A DNA stretch of 64,000 bases from a halophilic archaeon. Lineage in GTDB: Archaea; Halobacteriota; Halobacteria; Halobacteriales; Haladaptataceae. This document shows, piece by piece, positions 26,696 to 35,929 of the stretch; the first letter of the stretch is position 1; each line of letters starts with the position of its first letter. The position numbers were made by a program, and so were the translations under genes. The stretch covers positions 186,001-250,000 of the forward strand of contig QNGA01000007.1 of assembly GCA_003298465.1 (NCBI GenBank). Direction: 5' to 3'. The notes below the pieces were generated by a model that ran no database searches, was not told the origin of the DNA, and saw only the letters and a list, made by a program, of their open reading frames with translations.

Positions 26696-27679
26696 ATGAG
26701 CGACAAAACTACCACAGATTATGAAATCGGAGCAGTCGCACGCAAATTAAATGCACAACCACTCGCCAGTCGGCTAGAACTTAAACAGACGAGCCTTCGG
26801 CGAATCGGACTTGCGCTTGTCGTCTATGCACTCATCCTCTGGGTCCTTGTTGAATTTATTGTCCCGCAATGGTCGCCCCAAACTGGAGGCGTAACAACGG
26901 TTATTCCGGTCGTCGTCCTTGCTGCATTCGTTTTTGAGACGTTGGACTCAGCTTCCGGAATGGGATTCGGCGCAACTATTGGAACGCTGCTTTTCATTTT
27001 GGGGTACTCACCAGATGCTGTTGTTCCGGCTCTTCTCCTTTCAGAGGCCGCGACGGGCCTTGTTGGTGGTGCATTCCACAATGAATTCAAAAATGTCGAT
27101 TTTGGGTTTGATGGGGGCAGTCCAACAGAGGCGACGAAGGTCCTCGGTCTGATCGTCAGTGTTGGGATTGTTGCTGTTGCGATTTCAGTTGTTATGACCT
27201 ATCTTGCCTTCGAGATACCTGATACGTTCGTAAAAATTTATGTCGGTGCTGTCATTCTCGTTATTGCGCTTACGACTCTGGTCAAGAAGTTTGTTGAGCC
27301 AGCGACAGAGTACCATCGGAATAGACTCATCGGATTCGCTGTACTCGCTGGTTTAAATAAAGGGATTGCTGGCAGTGGGTATGGGCCGGTTATCACAATC
27401 GGTGAAATATTGTCAGGTGTCTACGAGAAAAGTGCAACCGCAATCACATCCATGGCTGAGGGAATCGTCTCACTCGCCGGTATCGCGACCTTCTTCACGA
27501 TTTCTATAACCGCTTATGATCTCAACTTAATGTTACTACCGTCAGTGTTTGCCGGGGGATTCCTTGCCGCAATCCTTGCTCCATACACCGTACGTGTACT
27601 CCCCAATCGTATTCTCGGTTATCTCGTGCCGGGGTATGCGCTTGCACTCGCACTCGTCCTATTCGGGAAAGTCCTCTAA
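26696..27679 (+). CDS. TauE/SafE family transporter
   Basis: 327 residues, eight or nine hydrophobic segments, cytoplasmic membrane. Family marks: VVVLAAFVFETLDSASGMGF (the first repeat, with the GMGFG motif) and FAVLAGLNKGIAGSGYGPVI (the second, with GxGSGxGP). Members export sulfite, sulfoacetate or related organosulfur anions, or take up anions; the substrate here is open. The N-terminal 40 residues are charged and cytoplasmic. It lacks gene partners for taurine or sulfite metabolism, so the role cannot be inferred from context. Normal length, intact. Confidence 0.92.
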   Translation: MSDKTTTDYEIGAVARKLNAQPLASRLELKQTSLRRIGLALVVYALILWVLVEFIVPQWSPQTGGVTTVIPVVVLAAFVFETLDSASGMGFGATIGTLLFILGYSPDAVVPALLLSEAATGLVGGAFHNEFKNVDFGFDGGSPTEATKVLGLIVSVGIVAVAISVVMTYLAFEIPDTFVKIYVGAVILVIALTTLVKKFVEPATEYHRNRLIGFAVLAGLNKGIAGSGYGPVITIGEILSGVYEKSATAITSMAEGIVSLAGIATFFTISITAYDLNLMLLPSVFAGGFLAAILAPYTVRVLPNRILGYLVPGYALALALVLFGKVL

Positions 27680-28303
27680 AGAGCTTCTAGCGGATTTATA
27701 TTATCGGCGATCGTTCGGCGAACGAAGACCGAGAGATTCTGCTTGCGAAATTCACTCTGCGGTGATATGCTCTATGAAGTGTCAAGGACAAAGGCGGCAG
27801 GCTTACGATCCACTCTCGTCGGAGTCAGCGGGTCTGAATTCCATCCCTTGCATGGCTTCACCACTCCCTCTGGCAGGGTTACTTGGTCGTTCAAAAATGA
27901 TGGCTAACCAATTGCAGCTCGATTCAATTGGATTGGACGGACAGAATCGGCAGACAGGACGCGGTTAGCCCGGACCCGGTAACTGCAACGCAGTGAAAGA
28001 AAGAGGTGGCGATGCTCAGGGAGACCAGGCCGTGGGAACCCTACTGGTACGACCACAGCGTTCAAAACAGCGTTGAGGCGGGTGTGTGGCCGCAGACGTT
28101 CGAAGTCCACACGTTCCTTGATGGAGTAACAAGAACTCTATCATGAATGCTACGTGTTCGCCCTTGGTTACGGGATTCGATTAGCCTGATAGAGTGTATA
28201 ACTCTGTAGTACCACTGTGTAGAAACCTTCATACGTTATGTGTTCCCAACCCCGTTGTATGGGGTCATCGACACGTACTAGAAACCGGTTTTCGGTCGGT
28301 CGG
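27680..28303. other. Spacer without a convincing gene
   Basis: About 620 bases. The minus-strand frame at 27904-28110 and plus-strand frames are arginine-rich and look like chance. Some of the sequence near 27950-28140 is GC-rich and could be transposon debris. The first 66 bases of the open frame from 28238 to 28303 may be part of the next gene if the upstream ATG is used. Confidence 0.3.
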
Positions 28304-29584
28304 ATGAAATCGTTTCTGTCCTATATGGGGCCGTCGTGGGTTGCCGGAGCTATCGCCGCGGGCCCGGCAACAATGGGATCGCTGATTACCGGCGGTGGTG
28401 CCTTCGATTATGCTCTCTTTTGGGTCGTGGTCCTCTCAGCCGTTGCTGGCACATTCACTCAGTATCTTGCAATGCGCCTCGGACTGCTCACCGAACGTGG
28501 CATTATCGGTGTGGTTGAGAATCATCTCGGCAATACCTGGGCCTGGCTACTCGTCCTTGACGTGGTGATCGCGGCTGGTATCGCCCAGCTTTTGATCATG
28601 AAAACTGTCGCGAGCGTCTCGGCAACCGTTACCGGCGTCGACAGTCGCATCTGGGGTGTCATGTGGGCGCTCATTCTCGCAGTCGGACTGGCAACCCGAG
28701 GGTACCGGTTCCTCGAAGTCATTGCCAAAACTCTCGTCAGCGGTATCGTCGTCGTGTTCGTGGCGTCGCTGTTCATCGTCCCAATCGATCCAGGTGCAGC
28801 AGTTAGCGGGCTCGTCCCCTCACTGCCGTCCGGGAGCGCACTGGTCGCAGCGGGCATCCTTGGGGGTACCGTTCACATCACCCTGATAACAATGCACTCC
28901 TACACCATGCGTACACGTGAGTGGACCGCCGACGACTACGACCTCGCGACGTTTGACGTTATTACTTCGATGCTGGTCGCTTTCGGGATCTACAGCGTCG
29001 CGATCTACCTCGTCACGGCGAGCGTTCTCACAACCGGCAACCTTTCGACCGTGGAGGCCGCACAAGCTCTAGGACCGTTTGCAGGACGCTTTGCGGAATG
29101 GCTCTTCCTTCTCGGCTTATGGGGTGCGGCAGTCTCAACACTCGGCGGGAACACAATCGTACCACCGTTCCTTCTCGCTGACAAACTCGGCTGGGGCACC
29201 ACTGTTGCAGACGATCGGTACCGTTGGCTCCTCGTCGGAACGGCACTCCTTTCGGCACCGGGCGCGTTCATCGATGGACCTGTTCTGAGCCAGCTTGCAC
29301 TTGTCCTCGCGATCGGGACTGTCGGGACTCCATTCGCGATCGCCATCGTCCTGTACCTGCTTAACTCGCCCGCAGTTCCCGAATCTAACTCCACGATTGC
29401 AAACCTCGTTGGACTCGCCCTACTGTTCGTCTCCGGAACGCTTGCGGCGAACTTCGTCAGGGAGCAGGTCACCACGGGTATCGGTCCGCTATCAGGGGCT
29501 ATCCTCTCGTTTGCTCTCATCTTGACCGTTGCGACGGTCGGTCTGTTCTTAAAGTACGTTCAGCAGGAGGGAATGTTTGTATGA
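28304..29584 (+). CDS. NRAMP-like membrane transporter lacking the usual metal site
   Basis: 426 residues from the ATG at 28304 (MKSFLSYMGPSWVAGAIAAG); ATG 28238 would add 22 polar residues. About eleven hydrophobic segments fit the NRAMP (LeuT-like) fold. Helix 1 reads GPSWVAGAIAAGPATMGSLI where true Mn/Fe transporters have DPGN, and helix 6 reads TVHITLITMHS where they have MPHN; only the His is kept. It therefore probably moves something else or a different ion. The stop overlaps the start of the P-loop gene by four bases (ATGA), so both are made together. Confidence 0.85.
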   Translation: MKSFLSYMGPSWVAGAIAAGPATMGSLITGGGAFDYALFWVVVLSAVAGTFTQYLAMRLGLLTERGIIGVVENHLGNTWAWLLVLDVVIAAGIAQLLIMKTVASVSATVTGVDSRIWGVMWALILAVGLATRGYRFLEVIAKTLVSGIVVVFVASLFIVPIDPGAAVSGLVPSLPSGSALVAAGILGGTVHITLITMHSYTMRTREWTADDYDLATFDVITSMLVAFGIYSVAIYLVTASVLTTGNLSTVEAAQALGPFAGRFAEWLFLLGLWGAAVSTLGGNTIVPPFLLADKLGWGTTVADDRYRWLLVGTALLSAPGAFIDGPVLSQLALVLAIGTVGTPFAIAIVLYLLNSPAVPESNSTIANLVGLALLFVSGTLAANFVREQVTTGIGPLSGAILSFALILTVATVGLFLKYVQQEGMFV

Positions 29585-30141
29585 CCATCCTCGGATTTCC
29601 GCTTGCCGGGTCGACGCTCATTGCTGGACCATCCCAAGCTGGTAAAACTCAGCTCACCGCTCGCGCCCTCGAGACGTGGATCGACCGGCAGGGCGCAGCA
29701 GATGTCGTCATTCTAGAATTCGGTCCAGAGTACGAACACGGTGAGATAGTGCTCGGTCGGCGGCTTGAACGGTACATGGACATTCCGGCCGAGGTCTGGG
29801 TTGGGCAGGTGGACGCATACGCCCCACGAGCCGAAAGCGAGACCGAGACGGAACTACGCGACTTCGCTCGAGAAAATGCGAGGGTGGTATCAGAGCGGCT
29901 TTCAGAAGCTCCTGACAATCCCAGTGCTGTTTTCGTGAATGATACCACGCTCGGGTTTCAACACGAACACGGCGATGTCGACGATTTACTCCGATACTGC
30001 GAGACGGCTAGAGTAGCCGTTCTTAATGCGTTTAAAAGCGATGAGTTAGGAACTGACGATCCAGTTTCCAAACGAGAGCGACAGATTGTCGAGCGGTTGC
30101 GGACTTGGGCCGACCGAACTGTTCTGCTCGACAGTCGCTGA
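29581..30141 (+). CDS. Small P-loop NTPase coupled to the NRAMP-like gene
   Basis: 186 residues. Walker A is GPSQAGKT at residues 16-23, preceded by the strand STLIAG. The likely Walker B is SAVFVNDTTLG near residue 117; a basic patch SKRERQIVERLRTW follows. It is shorter than ABC, RecA or AAA proteins and most like the GTPase/ATPase-type archaeal proteins of unknown role. Its ATG overlaps the stop of the transporter, so the pair is an operon and the NTPase may control or energise the transporter; that is inference. Soluble, acidic, no signal. Confidence 0.75.
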   Translation: MTILGFPLAGSTLIAGPSQAGKTQLTARALETWIDRQGAADVVILEFGPEYEHGEIVLGRRLERYMDIPAEVWVGQVDAYAPRAESETETELRDFARENARVVSERLSEAPDNPSAVFVNDTTLGFQHEHGDVDDLLRYCETARVAVLNAFKSDELGTDDPVSKRERQIVERLRTWADRTVLLDSR

Positions 30142-30329
30142 CAGCCGTGAATGCTTATTGGATGCGTTGTGTGGCGGACCTTGAGATGGACTGCAAATTT
30201 ATCAGTAGTAGAGCCGTAAATTATTACACTACCATTAGAATTTTTGCTGGTCTAGGGATTATTGCAGCAATGATATAGGAATATTAATATATTCTGCGGG
30301 GATATACACGTTCGGAAGTAATAGCGATA

Positions 30330-31562
30330 ATGACTGAGACAGAGATCGAATCAAATACATCACGGTGCAGTCGTCGACAGCTACTGAAAGCTGGTGCTGC
30401 AGTCACCGGTACTGCCTCACTCAGTGGTTTTCTTGGTATCGACCCAAGTGCTATCGTTCCAGTGAATATCGGCTATAAAGACGAGCGTGGCCTTGACGCT
30501 GCCATCCAGGCGGCATCGAACGTTGCTCGCACATTCGAATTCAATGCATTGACGATTGAGCTGCCGGAATGGGCTGCTTCTCAGCAAGGTCTTTCAACAC
30601 TCGGAAACAAACCAGGAATTCGATATATCGAACGCGATCGCCAGATGCAGGCACTTGGACAGTCTCTTCCGTGGGGTGTCGATCGGGTCGATGCAGAGGT
30701 CGCATACCAGAGGGGCAAAACAGGTGCCGATGCAGATATCGCTATCATCGATACAGGTATTGATAGTACTCATCCAGATCTAAGCGCCAATCTTGGCCAA
30801 GGAGATTCATTCACCTATGGAATGGGTAATCTCCTCAGTGACCAACAAAAGAGTCGAATTCACTCCCGTCGCTCGACCATTAATTATGATCTTTATCCAG
30901 ATTGGCAGGATGATAATGGACACGGAACTCACTGTGCCGGCATCGCAAATGCCGTGAACAACAAGCGGGGTGTTGTTGGTGTCAGTACGGAAGCCACTCT
31001 CCATCCAGTAAAAGTATTAACTGCGATTGGAGCGGGTAGTACCTCTGATATTGTTGCTGGCATCGAATATACAGCAAACCAAGGATGGGATGTTGCCAGC
31101 CTCAGTCTCGGTGGCTCGAGTTCGAATCTTCTCCGAGATGCCTGCCAGTATGCATACAATCAGGGAGTACTGCTCGTTGCAGCAACTGGAAATAGCGGTC
31201 CATGTACGGATTGTGTCGGGTATCCAGCCGCATATCCGAATGTTCTCGGTGTCAGTGCGACAACACAAAACGATACTCTTGCATCGTTCTCCTCGACTGG
31301 TCCTGAAGTCGACTTAGCTGCTCCCGGAAAGAACATTCGTTCAACCTATTTGAGCTTCCTGAGCGACTACAAACAGCTTTCAGGAACGTCAATGGCCGCT
31401 CCGCATGTTTCGGGTGCGAGTGCACAGCTTATGGCAAACGGCCGGTCACGAGATGAAACAGTTCAGCAACTTAAAGAGACTGCCGAAGACATCGGTCTTT
31501 CATCGGCTGAAGCTGGTGCAGGACTTCTTGACGTTGCCGCTGCACTTGATCTAACGACTTAA
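30330..31562 (+). CDS. Secreted subtilisin-like protease (halolysin type)
   Basis: S8 serine protease, 410 residues. Residues 1-40 hold a Tat signal (CSRRQLLKAGAAVTGTASLS). A short inhibitor-like propeptide follows (about 41-110: LDAAIQAASNVARTFEF, GIRYIERDRQM). The catalytic domain has Asp141 in IIDTGID, His198 in NGHGTHCAG and Ser354 in SGTSMAAPHVSG, and the oxyanion Asn in AATGNSG. It lacks the C-terminal extension of classical halolysins, ending right after the last helix. Expected to work outside the cell in high salt. TATA-like ATTAATATATTC lies about 40 bases upstream. Single gene. Confidence 0.95.
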   Translation: MTETEIESNTSRCSRRQLLKAGAAVTGTASLSGFLGIDPSAIVPVNIGYKDERGLDAAIQAASNVARTFEFNALTIELPEWAASQQGLSTLGNKPGIRYIERDRQMQALGQSLPWGVDRVDAEVAYQRGKTGADADIAIIDTGIDSTHPDLSANLGQGDSFTYGMGNLLSDQQKSRIHSRRSTINYDLYPDWQDDNGHGTHCAGIANAVNNKRGVVGVSTEATLHPVKVLTAIGAGSTSDIVAGIEYTANQGWDVASLSLGGSSSNLLRDACQYAYNQGVLLVAATGNSGPCTDCVGYPAAYPNVLGVSATTQNDTLASFSSTGPEVDLAAPGKNIRSTYLSFLSDYKQLSGTSMAAPHVSGASAQLMANGRSRDETVQQLKETAEDIGLSSAEAGAGLLDVAAALDLTT

Positions 31563-31626
31563 CTCCTATCTACCTCGGCAAAACGGTTGGCATCCCTGGC
31601 TTCTTCATAGTCCAATAGATCGCCCT

Positions 31627-31850
31627 ACTTGCTTCCGAGCGCAGTGGCAAGCGCCACCACTACTGGAACGTTTTCCACTCAAACCGCCTTCATTCTGGGA
31701 AGGTCCGCACAGAACGCGATGACGCACCCCGAGAAGACAAACAGTTGTATGAGACGATGGCCGACCGTGTGGACCGACTTAGACACAATCATCGGGAATG
31801 AACATGTGTTCGACGTCAAGAGCGTCCCCGTTGCAGTCGAAGTGAAATAA
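31627..31850 (+). pseudogene. HSNRLH family copy 2, frameshifted
   Basis: One frame gives SGKRHHYWNVFHSNRLHSGK, VRTERDDAPREDKQLYETMA and ends with HNHRE; the next frame continues with DTIIGNEHVFDVKSVPVAVE. Its relative at 14035-14240 has the same parts in one frame. The N-terminus is missing here too. Function unknown. Confidence 0.45.
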
Positions 31851-31881
31851 AATTAGTAGAGTCGATTGACGTGGTACCTGA

Positions 31882-32145
31882 TCACGAATAAGCGTCGTTG
31901 AACTCGTGTTCACGGCGCATCAATTCTTCGACGCCGTGCTGGAGGATGCCGCGTCCCATTGCGATCGGTCGATAGTACGTGTAGAAGCCCTGACTGTCAG
32001 CCGTGCGTCGCTGGCGCTTATCGACGAGTCCGACATCGACTAGTTCGTCGAGATGGTAGTGAAAGTTGTGGGATTCAACGTCGATTGCCGCTTTGAGGTC
32101 GGCGGTGCTCAGCTCGTCGTTGGCAGAGGAGACAGACGAAACCAC
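31882..32145 (-). CDS. ArsR-like winged-helix protein, probably truncated
   Basis: 87 residues from a GTG at 32145: winged helix LSTADLKAAIDVESHNFHYH, LDELVDVGLVDKRQRRTADS, then GFYTYYRPIAMGRGILQHGV. It is a relative of the frameshifted gene at 16613-17025, but that family has about 60 further residues at the N-terminus with the first helices. Upstream in frame only acidic, serine-rich sequence without ATG is found (ESELELLELSSESDVSVEL), so the gene seems to have lost its true start. It converges with the HSNRLH fragment. Confidence 0.5.
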   Translation of the reverse strand: MVSSVSSANDELSTADLKAAIDVESHNFHYHLDELVDVGLVDKRQRRTADSQGFYTYYRPIAMGRGILQHGVEELMRREHEFNDAYS

Positions 32146-32477
32146 TACCTCGTCATCGGGATCCGACAGTTCGACGGAGACATCGGACTCTGAGGATAGC
32201 TCCAGAAGCTCAAGTTCCGATTCAAAGTTCGATTCCGAGTCGACGAACGACGACTGCTAATTTCCGCTTCACATTTCATTACTATCATTTTTATAAATAC
32301 TAAAACTGAATTCAGATATCGACTTCGATGATTGCAACGCGCCGAAACGCAGACGATCCGGCTTGATCGAGTGCGACTGCACACTGCCGACATCACTTCT
32401 GAGCACTTCCCTAAGTCCTCCATCGGTTCGGTCGACTAAGAGATCTCCGAGCGAGCAGACAAGCAGGCGAGTGAGTT

Positions 32478-33190
32478 CTATTCCGATTCGGCCTTGTCAG
32501 CCGTGGAACGGTTCCCATAAAGCGTAACCAACCGAGCCTCCGCCTTACTGAGATGGTTCGCAACAGTACTCTTCGAACAGTCCAGTTCGTCCGCGATTTC
32601 TCGAACGCTTGTCTGCTGAGGGACTTCGTAATACCCGCGTTCCCGTGCGGTTTCGAGCACCTCTTTTTGCCTGTCGGTTAGAGCGGTTACTTGCGACTCT
32701 CGGTATGTGTCGTATTCACCAAGCCGGTTAACCGAAATCGAGAGGTGTTCAGGGAGGCCAGTGACTATCGATTGAAGCTCTTCCGATTCGCCAGCGACTT
32801 CGAAGACCATCTCACCGCCAGTCCCGTACTCGATTGGTGGTACGACAAGTAAATCCGTATCTGCTAAGAGCTCCCGAAAGCGCCGGCGTGTTCATCAGCG
32901 GCCTCCCGGACGTAGACGTAGAAACTACGATCGTCAACTGGTGTCGTATCGTACTCCTTGATCGTACTGACGGACTCAATTGCAGCAAGGTAATCCTTAC
33001 GTCCGTCTTTGATATCACCGACGACATGAAACAAAGACGTCACGTACTCAGGGTTCGAGAAATTCCAATGTCGCAGATACACCCGCCGAATCGACTCCTG
33101 ATCGACGAGAAATTGATGCATCGGATGTCGCGTTCCGTCAGGATATCGAATTTTCAGCTGGAGGTACCGTATTACTCGATAGTATATCAC
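32478..33190 (-). pseudogene. Bat-like HTH_10 regulator with a single frameshift
   Basis: The N-terminal frame from a GTG at 33190 reads VIYYRVIRYLQLKIRYPDGT, HPMHQFLVDQESIRRVYLRH, DTTPVDDRSFYVYVREAADE. From about 32878 a second frame gives FRELLADTDLLVVPPIEYGT, GGEMVFEVAGESEELQSIV and the HTH_10 domain LTDRQKEVLETARERGYYEV, VREIADELDCSKSTVANHLS. One base joins them into a normal regulator of about 237 residues. The gene points away from the P450 at 33258 and shares its 67-base promoter region, so it likely controlled it. A downstream frame could start at 32810 and make only the DNA-binding half. Confidence 0.75.
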
Positions 33191-33257
33191 TGAGCCACTA
33201 AAAGGGGTGGACGTGTCCGACAGAAAACCGTAGTTCGAGTGACCGAAATGAACGTAC
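33191..33257. promoter_or_regulatory. Divergent promoter region, regulator and P450
   Basis: Only 67 bases separate the two opposing starts, so promoters and any operator must overlap here or extend into the genes. No strong palindrome was seen by eye. Confidence 0.4.
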
Positions 33258-34610
33258 ATGAGCACTGGAACGAGCTACCCACCCGGACCGAATGGGCTGC
33301 CCCTCGTCGGTAACACAGTCGATTTGAGCCGTGATATCTTCGAATTCTACGAACAGTTACGCGACGAATACGGCCAGATAGCGAGCTATCAAGTATTCGG
33401 AACGAAGGCGTGCATGGTCGCTCATCCAGAGGCAATCCAGAAAATCCTCCTCGACAATCACGATGTCTTCAAGAAAGGCGACGTCGTCACTCGAAATCTC
33501 AACGACGCCATGGGAGAGGGATTGTTCCTAACGGAAGGCGTCCAGTGGCAAAACCAACGGACGAAAGTCCAGCCAGCATTTTACCGGCAACGACTGAACA
33601 CGTACGTCTCCGAGATACGAGCCACAGCAACTGAGATGGTCGAACAGTGGCACGACGGGGAACTTGTCGAAGTGAACAATGCCATGACGGAAACGACAAT
33701 GGACGTTCTTGGGCGGACGCTATTCGGCGTGGATGTTACAAACGAACCCGTCGTGGCTGAGGCTTCGGACGCGATTCTCGCACGGTTCGACACCAGCCGG
33801 TTCTGGTCATTCTTGCCCGACACAATCCCGACGCCGACGAATCGGCGTTACAAACGGGAACTCAAACACCTTCGGACCTTCGTCGATGACTTGGCAGCAG
33901 AGCGTCAGAACCAATCGCCAGAGAACCGGGGCAATGACTTGCTATCAATACTCGTCGAATTCGTCGAGGCGGGCGACATGACGCAAGAAGAGTTCCGAGA
34001 TAACATGGTCACGTTCCTCTTCGCCGGTCACGAGACAACGGCACTCGGTCTCACGTACACATTCCTCTGTCTCGCTCAGAACCCAGAGGAACAGGAGCGG
34101 ATCTGCACGGAAATTGATGCTGTTTGCGGTAAACGCGTGACAGCTGGCGACCTCCCGGAGCTCGAACATACGGAACGTGTTATCGACGAGGCTCTACGCC
34201 TTTATCCGCCCGTCTACATGTTCTTCCGAGAAGCAACACAAGACGTGGAACTGGCGGGGTACGATATCCCTGACGGAACAACACTAGTGCTGCCTCAGTG
34301 GATCGTACATCGCGACCGGATGTGGTGGGACGACCCAGAGACATTTCGTCCGGACCGATTCGCTGGGGAATCAGACCGCCCCGAGTACGCGTATTTCCCC
34401 TTCGATGGCGGTCCTCGTCACTGTATCGGCATGCGATTTGCGCGCATGGAGATGAAGACCGTGCTTGCCACAATCTTTAGTAACTATACGTTCGAACTTG
34501 CCTCCAATCAGAGTCTGGATCTGATTGCTAGTTCGAATCTCAAGCCCGGGGAGCCAATCAAGATCAAACTTGACGAACGCAAATCGTTCGACGGGGGAAC
34601 CCATGACTGA
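33258..34610 (+). CDS. Cytochrome P450
   Basis: Heme monooxygenase, 450 residues, soluble type without membrane anchor. All hallmarks are seen: N-terminal PPGPNGLPLVGN, I-helix FLFAGHETTALGL (oxygen activation), K-helix EALR in VIDEALRLYPPVYMFFREAT, PERF-like FRPDRF, and the heme ligand loop FPFDGGPRHCIGMRFA with Cys389. The motifs resemble the CYP4/CYP102-like group that hydroxylates fatty acids or terpenes, but the substrate is unknown. No ferredoxin or reductase lies next to it. It is divergent from a frameshifted Bat-like regulator; Bat-family proteins control retinal and carotenoid genes in Halobacterium, so a terpenoid substrate is possible. Confidence 0.95.
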   Translation: MSTGTSYPPGPNGLPLVGNTVDLSRDIFEFYEQLRDEYGQIASYQVFGTKACMVAHPEAIQKILLDNHDVFKKGDVVTRNLNDAMGEGLFLTEGVQWQNQRTKVQPAFYRQRLNTYVSEIRATATEMVEQWHDGELVEVNNAMTETTMDVLGRTLFGVDVTNEPVVAEASDAILARFDTSRFWSFLPDTIPTPTNRRYKRELKHLRTFVDDLAAERQNQSPENRGNDLLSILVEFVEAGDMTQEEFRDNMVTFLFAGHETTALGLTYTFLCLAQNPEEQERICTEIDAVCGKRVTAGDLPELEHTERVIDEALRLYPPVYMFFREATQDVELAGYDIPDGTTLVLPQWIVHRDRMWWDDPETFRPDRFAGESDRPEYAYFPFDGGPRHCIGMRFARMEMKTVLATIFSNYTFELASNQSLDLIASSNLKPGEPIKIKLDERKSFDGGTHD

Positions 34611-34779
34611 CAATCAGATTGTGTTTTACGGCGGCTGGCAATAACGAGTTCACGGAACTATCTCCAACAGGCGCGTGACCCGACAACTGCTCCGATTTCT
34701 GCTTGATATCTTGATTTACGGTCGTGATCAATAGGAAAACGAGAGCGCTGCCGCTACGGACCCGAACAGGTACCCACCG

Positions 34780-35030
34780 CCACTACCCAACCTAGAGTAT
34801 CTCTTCGACGGGACAGGCGACCTGATGATCTTCGACGCGCATCTGCTGGTAACGCTCACTTCAGTCATATACACCTCATAGACATGCTTGGAGAGCAACG
34901 CCAGGTGATGGCAGACGTCTCTGTCGTCGTCTTCCAGCTCGATATCAAGTGACTTTAGGTCGGCAGCCTCACAGTCGAGCGCCACCTGACGCGCGGCCAC
35001 GGCATCCTCCAGGAAGCTGCTAAGATCGCG
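34780..35030 (-). pseudogene. Frameshifted fragment of unknown gene
   Basis: Reading from 35030: AKRDLSSFLEDAVAARQVAL, DCEAADLKSLDIELEDDDRD, VCHHLALLSKHVYEVYMTE; then in the next frame ERYQQMRVEDHQVACPVEEI. It looks like a small acidic helical protein broken once. On the other strand RKRECLRALRDFQKRQRRYG near 35090-35145 may be a separate relic. No family named. Confidence 0.35.
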
Positions 35031-35304
35031 TTTGGCAGTCGGTATATTCGGAGCTGTATTTCACTGACGTCAATTGGCAGGATTTCCGCAAGCGTGAGTG
35101 CTTACGGGCGTTGCGAGACTTCCAGAAGCGACAGCGGAGATACGGACAATAGTGGACACGCCCTAATTGGATCTCCGCAACTGCGGTCAATAGTTTAGCC
35201 AATATTACTATAAAATTGAAGGTTGATAATCGGTATTATCATCTGCTGTTTACTGTACTCGCACCGTTACTGCCAATCTTCCTATGTCTTGACTACTGGC
35301 CATC

Positions 35305-35643
35305 CTATAGTGGTTCGTAAATAAGGACAGTGTTGGTGCTGCGGATGATGATGAGATACTCCTTGACGGTGAATCTGACTTCGACGTGACTACACTTGTC
35401 CGCACTCGCAGTGATGAGATCGTCCAGAGCATCTGGATCAAGATGCTCGTACAATGTGAGCGTTGTCTGCCCACCAACTGGCTGGGTGACGTCCACAATC
35501 GCATCGACAACAGCCTGCTTTGGCGACTCAGCCGAATCGAGCGAGTACGAGCCAGTCAGCTTGTACTGCGTGATGCTTGGCGTAGATGTCTTTTCGGTGC
35601 TGAACCAGGTGGTCGTTTCCTTGGCGAGTATCGTCCCTGGCAT
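35305..35643 (-). CDS. HalOD1 domain protein, intact
   Basis: 112 residues. The C-terminal 75 residues fit HalOD1, a haloarchaeal output domain: PKQAVVDAIVDVTQPVGGQT, TLYEHLDPDALDDLITASAD, VEVRFTVKEYLIIIRSTNTV. HalOD1 is thought to act in signalling, alone or linked to sensors. Two frameshifted relatives lie at 38711 and 39356, with a DUF7344 gene beyond, a combination often seen together in haloarchaea. The N-terminal 35 residues are polar and unordered. No transmembrane part. Confidence 0.75.
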   Translation of the reverse strand: MPGTILAKETTTWFSTEKTSTPSITQYKLTGSYSLDSAESPKQAVVDAIVDVTQPVGGQTTLTLYEHLDPDALDDLITASADKCSHVEVRFTVKEYLIIIRSTNTVLIYEPL

Positions 35644-35793
35644 AGTTACTCTTCGTACTCACACAGATTAAGTAACGGGCGCTTACATTCGAATTGGTCT
35701 AGAGATCACTGAAACGCTACTGAATGGCTACCGTGAACTACGCTCCACTCGTGCAGTGATCGATGGCTGCTGAAAACGGTGGGTCGTGGGGAA

Positions 35794-35866
35794 GCCTCGA
35801 GAGAGATTTGAACTCTCGACTGACTCCTTACAAAGGAGTTGCTCTGCCAGCCTGAGCTACCGAGGC
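35794..35866 (-). tRNA. tRNA-Thr (anticodon TGT)
   Basis: Read on the minus strand, the 73 bases fold into a full cloverleaf: acceptor GCCTCGG/TCGAGGC (with one G-T pair), D arm GCTC...GAGC, anticodon arm ACTCC-TTTGTAA-GGAGT giving anticodon TGT, variable CAGTC, T arm GAGAG-TTCAAAT-CTCTC. No intron and no encoded CCA. tRNA genes are common targets of integrases, though no integrase is seen here. Confidence 0.93.
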
Positions 35867-35929
35867 GCCTTATAGGTTCACTACTCTTAGCAAATTACTC
35901 TTCCGATCATCCATTGGGTACTCCACTTC

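Noticed and set aside
28238..28303. 22-residue N-terminal extension of the NRAMP-like protein
   Set aside because: Polar, cysteine-containing and unlike the family; ATG 28304 directly before the first helix fits better, although 28238 cannot be excluded.
32066..32260. Ser/Asp-rich plus-strand frame of 64 residues
   Set aside because: Composition alone; it is antisense to the upstream in-frame extension of the ArsR-like gene and has no start context.
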